Assembly (NCBI GenBank): GCA_012517645.1
Contig: JAAYUR010000112.1
Coordinates: 1-13,120 of the forward strand
Direction: 5' to 3'
DNA from: Treponema sp.
Lineage (GTDB): Bacteria > Spirochaetota > Spirochaetia > Treponematales > UBA12059
DNA length: 13,120 nt
The notes under the pieces were generated by a model, which was not told where the DNA came from, ran no database searches, and saw only the letters and a program-made list of their open reading frames with translations. A program made the translations under genes and the position numbers. Position 1 is the first letter of the stretch; each line of letters opens with the position of its first letter. Below are positions 7,677 to 12,628 of the stretch, piece after piece.

Positions 7677-7738
7677 ATGGACGGCCTACTACGGTCGGGC
7701 TCTCTCCGCCCGGCCGTCAATCCAGCGAAGGAGCCCTA
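7572..7738 (-). promoter_or_regulatory. candidate transcription attenuator of the ilv-leu operon
   Basis: Downstream of the leader ORF the minus-strand RNA has sets of complementary segments that cannot all pair at once. GGGCTC (7731-7736, starting in the stop codon) pairs with GAGCCC (7697-7702). GACGGCC (7712-7718, segment A) or GGACGGCC (7634-7641, segment C) can pair with GGCCGTCC (7679-7686, segment B). C can instead pair with CGTCC (7621-7625). The 20-bp inverted repeat crosses the B:C pairing. Such exclusive pairings after a BCAA-codon-rich ORF are what attenuators look like. The weak point is the terminator: the only U-run after a GC stem is UUUC at 7630-7633, following C, so termination may be Rho-dependent or the control may act on translation. 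Confidence 0.5.
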
Positions 7739-7900
7739 TGTGCCCAGGATAAGGAGGAGGACGATAATGGTGAGGATGTAGAGGGAGGATAGGGAGGGAT
7801 TCCGTGCGGCGAAGGCTACCCGTACGCGGGCCGCGGAGGCGAGACGCCCGCGGCGGTCGTGGGCGATTCCCCGAAGGGAGGGCGCCATTTCACCGGCCAT
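7736..7900 (-). CDS. 54-residue ilv operon leader peptide, rich in Ile/Leu/Val codons
   Basis: The ORF starts ATGGCCGGTGAAATG at 7900, reads without interruption for 54 codons and stops with TAG. Its last third contains YILTIIVLLLIL (residues 41-52), and 12 of the final 19 codons are for Ile, Leu or Val, using both common and rarer codons (CTA, CTT, ATT). That pattern, directly before the first structural gene of a BCAA operon and followed by competing stems, is typical of attenuation leader peptides such as those of the enterobacterial ilv operons. The N-terminal part is Arg-rich. The 5' ATG coincides with the predicted transcription start, so translation would be leaderless; the ATG four codons later is an alternative. 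A small single-pass membrane protein is the main competing reading, since the hydrophobic run could be a helix. Confidence 0.6.
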   Translation of the reverse strand: MAGEMAPSLRGIAHDRRGRLASAARVRVAFAARNPSLSSLYILTIIVLLLILGT

Positions 7901-7906
7901 AGGCGG

Positions 7907-7936
7907 AACCTAGCATGCAAAAAAATCAAGTGTCAA
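7907..7936 (-). promoter_or_regulatory. sigma-70-type promoter of the ilv-leu operon
   Basis: On the minus strand a perfect -35 TTGACA (7931-7936) is followed after 18 bp by TAGGTT (7907-7912), which is preceded by TGC, giving an extended -10 element. The spacer holds a run of seven T's. Transcription would start about at 7900, on the A of the leader ORF's ATG. It is the only good minus-strand promoter I see upstream of ilvN and lies in the only AT-rich stretch nearby. Confidence 0.65.
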
Positions 7937-7950
7937 GCTACTCCCCATAG

Positions 7951-7964
7951 AATTCGTTCGAATT
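7951..7964. promoter_or_regulatory. 14-bp palindrome upstream of the ilv promoter, possible operator
   Basis: AATTCG-TT-CGAATT is a perfect inverted repeat with a 2-bp centre. It sits 14 bp upstream of the ilv -35 box, at about -51 to -64 from the predicted start, where an activator would bind. It is also within the shared region from which azlC diverges, so one regulator could see both units. I cannot name the regulator. Lrp-like or LysR-type proteins are reasonable candidates from family knowledge only. Confidence 0.35.
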
Positions 7965-8074
7965 GTTGAAATATATCAGGGAATTACTAGGAATCCTCGC
8001 CCCACATGCTTCTAATTTCTATAATTTATCCATTATTTCCTATCCTCGGAGTCCTGAACCTTGAACCCCGGCCC

Positions 8075-8102
8075 TTGCGGCATCTCGGCGGCCCGGTATA
8101 GA
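8075..8102 (+). promoter_or_regulatory. azlCD promoter, near-leaderless
   Basis: TTGCGG (8075-8080) and TATAGA (8097-8102) are 16 bp apart and match sigma-70 boxes at 4 and 5 positions respectively. The expected start lies at about 8109, only 3-5 bases before the azlC ATG at 8113, and no Shine-Dalgarno precedes that ATG. A short direct repeat (TGAACC/TTGAACC, 8055-8067) abuts the upstream side of the promoter and might bind a regulator. Confidence 0.5.
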
Positions 8103-8112
8103 GTCCCCGGGC

Positions 8113-8835
8113 ATGGAGACTACGGATCGAAACGGCGACGTCGGCCCGCCCCCGGGCGCGGCTCTGCGGGCGGCCCTGCCCGCGACCTTCCCGGTCTTCC
8201 TTGGGTACACGACCATCGGCGCGGCCTTCGGCCTGCTCCTGGCCAGTTCGGGCCTGCCCCTCTGGGCGGCCCCGGCCATGAGCCTGTTCGTGTACGCCGG
8301 GGCGGCCCAGTTCATGGGCGTGGGGCTCATCGCCTCCGGCGCGGGGTTGGCGGAGATCGCGGCGGCTACATTCCTGCTGAACCTCCGGCACATGGTCTAC
8401 GGCCTGTCGTTCCTGGAGACCTACTCCCAGGCCGGAGCCCGTAAACCCTACCTGGTGTTCACCCTCACGGACGAGACCTACGCCCTGCTTTCCACGGTCT
8501 CCGCCCCCCCGGGCGTCGATCCCGACCGGTTCCGCTTCTGGGTATCCGCGCTCAACCAGTCGTACTGGGTCCTGGGCACCCTGGCCGGGACCCTGGCGGG
8601 GGGACTCGCCGACTTCGACACCCGGGGGCTGGAGTTCTCCCTGACCGCCCTGTTCACGGTGCTCCTGATCGAGCAGACCCGCAAGGTCCGCAGCCCCCTG
8701 CCCTACCTGGCCTCGGGGGCCTGCGCCGCGGCCGCCTACCTGGCCCTGGGGCCGGCTCGCATGCTCCTGCCGGCCATCGGGACCTCGGGGATCCTCCTGT
8801 TCGCCCTGCGGAAAAGGCTGGAAACCCGTGGATAA
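8113..8835 (+). CDS. azlC: AzlC-family branched-chain amino acid exporter, large subunit
   Basis: AzlC and AzlD (YgaZ/YgaH in enterobacteria) form an inner-membrane exporter for valine, leucine, isoleucine and some analogues. The 240-residue product has the family's opening FPVFLGYTTIGAAFGLL (about 25-41), the SLFVYAGAAQFMGVGLI segment (57-73), the LLNLRHMVYGLS motif (87-98) and TDETYAL (117-123). About six hydrophobic segments are visible, ending with ILLFALRKRLE. The ATG has no ribosome-binding site, but a promoter ends 10 bases upstream, so translation is probably leaderless. The 3' end overlaps azlD by 8 bp. It diverges from the BCAA biosynthesis operon, which supports a role in relieving BCAA excess. 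The family call is firm; the substrate is inferred from the family and the neighbours. Confidence 0.92.
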   Translation: METTDRNGDVGPPPGAALRAALPATFPVFLGYTTIGAAFGLLLASSGLPLWAAPAMSLFVYAGAAQFMGVGLIASGAGLAEIAAATFLLNLRHMVYGLSFLETYSQAGARKPYLVFTLTDETYALLSTVSAPPGVDPDRFRFWVSALNQSYWVLGTLAGTLAGGLADFDTRGLEFSLTALFTVLLIEQTRKVRSPLPYLASGACAAAAYLALGPARMLLPAIGTSGILLFALRKRLETRG

Positions 8836-9148
8836 CCTGCGGGTCCTGGCCTCGATCGCGGCGATGGTGGCGGCCACGGCGGCCACCCGGGTTCTGCCCT
8901 TCCTGGTATTCCGAAACCGGAAGGTGCCGGGATTCGTCCCTTTCCTGGCATCCTACGGCCCCCCCGCGGTCCTCACGATCCTGACCCTGTACTGCTTCAA
9001 GGACGTGGATTGGCTGACCGCGCCCCACGGCGCCCCGGAGGCGGCGGCGGCAGCCCTGACCGCCGCCCTGCACCTATGGAGACGGAACACCCTGCTCTCC
9101 ATAGCCGGGGGTACGGCCTTGTACATGCTCTTGATCCGGATCCTCTGA
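8828..9148 (+). CDS. azlD: AzlD-family branched-chain amino acid exporter, small subunit
   Basis: This 106-residue, four-helix-like membrane protein is the small partner of AzlC. The conserved features are ATAATRVLPFLVF near residues 15-27, the FLASYGPPAVLTILTLY stretch (39-55), where AzlD proteins usually read YLGRxLPPAV, and the final hydrophobic segment (about 86-105) ending MLLIRIL. It starts with GTG at 8828 inside the last codons of azlC; the overlap (8 bp) implies translational coupling and equal supply of the two subunits. The length is typical of the family. Confidence 0.88.
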   Translation: MDNLRVLASIAAMVAATAATRVLPFLVFRNRKVPGFVPFLASYGPPAVLTILTLYCFKDVDWLTAPHGAPEAAAAALTAALHLWRRNTLLSIAGGTALYMLLIRIL

Positions 9149-9179
9149 GGGGGACTCGAGGAGCCCGAGGCTGTTCCCC
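9149..9179 (+). terminator. possible hairpin terminator after azlD
   Basis: Directly after the azlD stop, GGGGA (9150-9154) can pair with TCCCC (9175-9179), and inside it CTCG (9155-9158) pairs with CGAG (9166-9169), leaving GCTGT as an internal bulge. No T-run follows, so it would be a weak or Rho-assisted terminator. A new promoter begins 30 bp later, which fits an end of the azlCD unit here. Confidence 0.3.
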
Positions 9180-9207
9180 TTCGCCCCCGGGAACGCGCGG
9201 CCGCCCC

Positions 9208-9235
9208 TTGCGCCCGGACCGACGCCGGATATACT
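9208..9235 (+). promoter_or_regulatory. promoter of the 489-codon gene
   Basis: TTGCGC (9208-9213) and TATACT (9230-9235) are separated by 16 bp. Transcription would begin near 9242, leaving a 44-base leader with an AGAGGGA ribosome-binding site at 9275-9281. The -35 resembles the azlC one (TTGCGG), which may be a local sigma-70 variant. Confidence 0.5.
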
Positions 9236-9285
9236 CGAGGCATCGGCCCGCACCTAGGACAAGGGGGGCAAAAAAGAGGGACATC

Positions 9286-10755
9286 GTGGACGAGACAAAA
9301 ATCTTCGGAAACCGTCTTCCCGGCCGGGCGCTCAAGAGCGCCGAACGCACCTTCCGCCGCTATGCCCGCCGCTTTTCCTTCTCCCCTGAGGACTCTCCCC
9401 GGCTGGGAGCCGTGCCCATGGGGCCGGCCTACGACCTCTTCGGGATCCGCAAGCTGGAGGAACAGAGCCCGGACGGCGGGCCCTACGAGGAGATCGACCG
9501 GGAGAAGGGCATCGTCCTGGGGACGATCCGGATGGGGTTCGGGCACTACCGCATCGGCTTGGCCCTGGCCTCCGCGGCCCGGTCCATGGGGCTCACTCCC
9601 TACTGGATGGACCTGATGTCCTTCCCGGATACGGCGGCCAGCCGGACCATCGACTACCTGGAGGATCTCTACAACCTCGGCTCCCGGGTTTCCCAGCGCT
9701 TCAAGTGGTTCGACAAGCTCATATGGGAAAAGGTCACCTCCGATATGGCCAAGCGGCTTTCCTACACGGCCCGGGACCGCGCCCTTTCCAGGCTCTTCGC
9801 CCCCCTCCTGGCCGGCCTGCCCCGGGACATCCCCTTCCTCTCCACCCATCCCTGGACCGGGCACGCCGCGGTTCGGGCAGGGATGGAGGACGTGGTGACC
9901 CTGATCCCGGACAACTACCCCCTGGCCTTCCACCTGGTCGAGGGGAGCGTCCACGTCGTTCAGACGCCCTCGGCCTACATGGGCTACCGTACCCTGCGGG
10001 ACATGGGCGGGGATGAGGAACTGATGCACGCCCTTCCCCGGGACGACATCCGGTACGTGGGGCATTACGTGGACCACGAGATCGTCTCGGCGGTGGAGGA
10101 GGACTGCTCCTACCGCCTGCGCCGCTTGCGGGACAAGGAGACCCGGCGCTTCCTCCTGACCATGGGCGGCGCGGGAGCCCAGGCGCGTAGGTTCGCGGAC
10201 ATAGCCCGGGCTTCCAAGGGGGCCATCGAGGCGGGCAAGCTGGCCCTCCTTGTGAACATGGGGGACCACGCGGGTCGGTGGGAGGAGCTCCGCCGGTCCC
10301 TGGACGCGGACGGCATCCGCTACACCCTGCACTCGGACTGGACGGAAACCCAGGCCTTCGCCCGGGAAATCCGGACCGGCCCCGTTTCCGGGGTCCACAT
10401 CTTCCTGCACGAGGCTTTCTTCGCGGCGGTATACACCACGAACCTCCTCATGCGGGCTTCGGACATCATGATCACCAAGCCCAGCGAACTCGCCTTCTAT
10501 CCGGTGCCCAAGCTCTTCATCCAGCGGGTGGGACGCCACGAGGCCTGGGGGGCTATCCGGGGATCCGAGATCGGGGACGGCACCTTGGAGACGGCCTCGG
10601 ACGCGAGCCTCCATCAAGCCTTGCGGCTCCTGGTGGAGGAGGACGACCTTCTGGAGATGTACATCGGGAACATACTCCGGAACGCCCGGGCGGGCATCTA
10701 CGACGGGGCCTACGGCGCCGTGCACCTGGCCCTGGAGCGCCGCAGGCGCGCCTGA
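9286..10755 (+). CDS. unassigned protein, GT-B glycosyltransferase-like (MurG/MGDG-synthase-like motifs)
   Basis: I do not recognise this 489-residue protein as a named enzyme. After a basic N-terminus there is a glycine-rich loop GTIRMGFGHYRIG (79-91), which resembles the N-terminal loop of GT28-type enzymes. Later there is LTMGGAGAQ (291-299), like the MurG GGSxGA loop, and DIMITKPSELAFYPVPKL (393-410), like the C-terminal donor-binding segment where a Glu and a Pro shape the sugar-nucleotide site. This order suggests two Rossmann-like domains of a GT-B fold. There are no signal peptide or clear membrane helices, so the protein is probably cytoplasmic or membrane-peripheral. The start is GTG at 9286, behind AGAGGGA and a dedicated promoter; reading further upstream would run through azlD. 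It stands alone. Substrate and acceptor are unknown, and the GT call is inference. Confidence 0.6.
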   Translation: MDETKIFGNRLPGRALKSAERTFRRYARRFSFSPEDSPRLGAVPMGPAYDLFGIRKLEEQSPDGGPYEEIDREKGIVLGTIRMGFGHYRIGLALASAARSMGLTPYWMDLMSFPDTAASRTIDYLEDLYNLGSRVSQRFKWFDKLIWEKVTSDMAKRLSYTARDRALSRLFAPLLAGLPRDIPFLSTHPWTGHAAVRAGMEDVVTLIPDNYPLAFHLVEGSVHVVQTPSAYMGYRTLRDMGGDEELMHALPRDDIRYVGHYVDHEIVSAVEEDCSYRLRRLRDKETRRFLLTMGGAGAQARRFADIARASKGAIEAGKLALLVNMGDHAGRWEELRRSLDADGIRYTLHSDWTETQAFAREIRTGPVSGVHIFLHEAFFAAVYTTNLLMRASDIMITKPSELAFYPVPKLFIQRVGRHEAWGAIRGSEIGDGTLETASDASLHQALRLLVEEDDLLEMYIGNILRNARAGIYDGAYGAVHLALERRRRA

Positions 10756-10766
10756 ACCCCGGCGAG

Positions 10767-10795
10767 CGCTCCCGTTCCGCGAACGGGACAGAGCG
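10767..10795 (+). terminator. hairpin downstream of the GT-like gene
   Basis: CCCGTTC-CGC-GAACGGG (10771-10787) is a perfect 7-bp stem, and the flanking CGCT (10767-10770) pairs with AGCG (10792-10795) after a short bulge. It lies 12 bases past the stop codon and before the tRNA gene, where a terminator is expected, but no T-run follows. Confidence 0.45.
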
Positions 10796-10885
10796 TCCGC
10801 CCGGCGCGTCCTTGACCGCGGGAGACCAGGCGGGTACCATGCGTAACCGCGGCCGGGCGAGCGCAAGGGCCCGCCCGGGCCGGAC

Positions 10886-10968
10886 GCCGGGATGGTGGAA
10901 TGGTAGACACCGGGGACTTAAAATCCCCTGGCCGCGAGGCCGTGCCAGTTCGAGTCTGGTTCCCGGCA
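10886..10968 (+). tRNA. tRNA-Leu, anticodon UAA
   Basis: The 83-base gene folds as a class II tRNA. The acceptor stem is GCCGGGA (10886-10892) with TCCCGGC (10961-10967) and discriminator A. The anticodon stem is GGGGA/TCCCC around the loop CTTAAAA, with anticodon TAA at 10919-10921. A variable arm GGCC-GCGA-GGCC (10930-10941) and T-arm GCCAG-TTCGAGT-CTGGT (10944-10960) follow. The long variable arm and A73 are leucine identity features. CCA is not encoded (the next bases are AAC), so it is added after transcription. It reads UUA and UUG, rare codons in a GC-rich genome. I see no integrated element at its 3' end. Confidence 0.95.
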
Positions 10969-11013
10969 AACCGAATCCTGCGGACAGGCAAGTCCTTCAC
11001 GGCCGAAAACACT

Positions 11014-11041
11014 TAAGGTTTGGATATATATCTGCCGATAA
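11014..11041 (+). promoter_or_regulatory. sigma-28 (FliA/WhiG-type) promoter of the EAL gene
   Basis: TAAGGTTT (11014-11021) and GCCGATAA (11034-11041) are 12 bp apart. The known sigma-28 consensus is TAAAGTTT, 11 bp, GCCGATAA, so the -10 is perfect, the -35 differs at one base and the spacing is one longer, still within the accepted range. The start would lie near 11048, about 54 bases before the EAL gene. The match implies control with late flagellar genes. An AT-rich run (GATATATAT) fills the spacer. Confidence 0.65.
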
Positions 11042-11101
11042 GAAACTGAACAACTCCGTCCGCGGAAACGGGACGGGCGCCTACAAGGATGGAAGCGCAG
11101 G

Positions 11102-12628
11102 ATGACCTCAGCTTCGAAGAGCCAGGAAGGCACGACCACCCTCGTCACATCCATCTCGGAGGAGAACACCCGGCTTCGAGCCCAGGTGAGCGCCCTCGAA
11201 AAGAAGGTCGCCCACCTGGAACGGAAGATCTCCTTCCAGGCCCAATCCGGCCTGCCCACCCACTTCCGCCTTGAGATCGACCTGGACAACCTGATCGAAT
11301 CGGAGAACGCGAAACCCTCGACCCTCGGTTTCACGGTCCTGATCATCCAGCTGGGACAGACCTATTCGATGGTCCGCAAGACCCTCAGGTCCAGCATCAG
11401 CGAGTGGATCCTCTATCAGACGGGCTGCCGGGTCAACTCGGTCCTCGGCCCCGAAGACAAGGTCTATCATACCCGGGAGGACGAGTTCGTCCTGGTACTC
11501 CGGGGCGCCAAGGGCCAGGACCTCAAGAAGGTCCTTCGCCGCCTCCTGTCCGCCCTGTGCGAGCCCCACGTCTTCGCGGGGTTCACCGTTTCCTTGCCGG
11601 TGACCTCCGGGGCGGCGTACTTCCCGGAGCACGGACGGACCCGATCGAACCTCCTGCACTACGCGGACGTGGCCGCGGGCTCCGCCCAGGAACGGAAGAA
11701 GAGCTTCGTCCTCTTCCGCCCCACCCTCCTTCAGAGCGTCGTGGAGAGAGTGGAGCTCCAGAACTCCATCATCCGGGCCATCGAGGCCCCGGCCATCCGC
11801 CACCTGGGGGAACAATTCTCCCTGGTATTCCAGCCCAAGCTCTTCGTTTCGGACATCGACGGAAGGGTCTTGAGGATCGAGCGGATCGAGGCGGAGGCGC
11901 TGATCCGGTGGAACCATCCGACCCGGGGGCTCATCCCGCCCGCGACCTTCATACCCCTCGCGGAGGAGACGGGACTGATCGAACCCCTGGGCAAATGGCT
12001 GGTCTACCAGTGCGTGCGCAGGCTGTCGAGCTGGCACAAGTCCGGCCGCGGGGACATCGGACTGTCCGTGAACCTATCGCCCCGGCAGTTCCGCTCCGGA
12101 GCCGTGGAGGAAACCCTGGCGGGGCTCATCTCCTCCTCGAAGCTCCCCGAACGTGCCCTGACCGTCGAGCTCACGGAGACCAGCCTCTTTGAGGACGCGG
12201 AGGCGACGACGCTGATCCTGCGGCGATTCAACGCCATGGGCGTGCGGGTTTCGGTGGACGACTTCGGGACGGGGTATTCGTCCCTGAGCCACCTGCACCG
12301 CTTCCCCCTGGACGAGATCAAGATAGACCGGCTCTTCGTGGAGAACCTCCACCAAAACCACCAGGACCGGTCCATCGTCCGGTCCCTGGTGGGCATCGCC
12401 CGGGACCTGGGCCTGGACCTGATCGCGGAAGGGGTGGAGCGGGCGGACTCGCTCCGCCACCTCTACCGCATGGGCTGCCGGGGCTTCCAGGGATTCCTGT
12501 TGTCCAGGCCCCTGTCCGACGAGGAGCTCCTGAAGTTCCGGGACCGCATCGTCCGGGACGGCATGACCTTCCGCATACCCCCGGGTGCCGCGGGGGAGTC
12601 CGAGGGGGACGACGCCGCGAAGGGATGA
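11102..12628 (+). CDS. cyclic di-GMP phosphodiesterase: coiled coil + degenerate GGDEF + EAL
   Basis: EAL domains hydrolyse c-di-GMP to pGpG, generally favouring motility. The 508-residue protein has a predicted coiled coil at about 18-45 (ENTRLRAQVSALEKKVAHLE). A GGDEF-like domain follows (about 55-205) whose signature is REDEF (125-129), lacking both glycines, so cyclase activity is unlikely and a GTP- or partner-sensing role is possible. The EAL domain spans about 235-485 and keeps its catalytic set: EALIRW (E265), NLSPRQF (N324), ELTET (356-360), VDDFGTGYSSL (385-395), IKIDRLF (406-412), IAEGVE (E443) and QGFLLSRPL (463-471). It should be active. There is no membrane segment or sensor domain. 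A sigma-28 promoter precedes it. The ATG at 11102 has a weak, distant AAGGA; an earlier in-frame start is not evident. The 3' end overlaps the helicase gene. Confidence 0.92.
   Translation: MTSASKSQEGTTTLVTSISEENTRLRAQVSALEKKVAHLERKISFQAQSGLPTHFRLEIDLDNLIESENAKPSTLGFTVLIIQLGQTYSMVRKTLRSSISEWILYQTGCRVNSVLGPEDKVYHTREDEFVLVLRGAKGQDLKKVLRRLLSALCEPHVFAGFTVSLPVTSGAAYFPEHGRTRSNLLHYADVAAGSAQERKKSFVLFRPTLLQSVVERVELQNSIIRAIEAPAIRHLGEQFSLVFQPKLFVSDIDGRVLRIERIEAEALIRWNHPTRGLIPPATFIPLAEETGLIEPLGKWLVYQCVRRLSSWHKSGRGDIGLSVNLSPRQFRSGAVEETLAGLISSSKLPERALTVELTETSLFEDAEATTLILRRFNAMGVRVSVDDFGTGYSSLSHLHRFPLDEIKIDRLFVENLHQNHQDRSIVRSLVGIARDLGLDLIAEGVERADSLRHLYRMGCRGFQGFLLSRPLSDEELLKFRDRIVRDGMTFRIPPGAAGESEGDDAAKG

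Noticed and set aside
8020..8025. Perfect TATAAT on the plus strand upstream of azlC
   Set aside because: No -35-like sequence lies 15-19 bp upstream, and a better-spaced pair (TTGCGG/TATAGA) lies nearer azlC. It may be part of general AT-richness.
8953..10866. 637-codon minus-strand frame opposite the GT-like gene, and similar frames at 8026-8886 and 11108-12037
   Set aside because: These are antisense shadows of azlC, the GT-like gene and the EAL gene. Their composition is low-complexity and no ribosome-binding sites or motifs support them.
10886..11101. Possible attachment site or integrated element at the tRNA-Leu 3' end
   Set aside because: No integrase, no direct repeat of the tRNA end and no change in composition was seen in the window. 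The next gene is an ordinary EAL protein with its own promoter.
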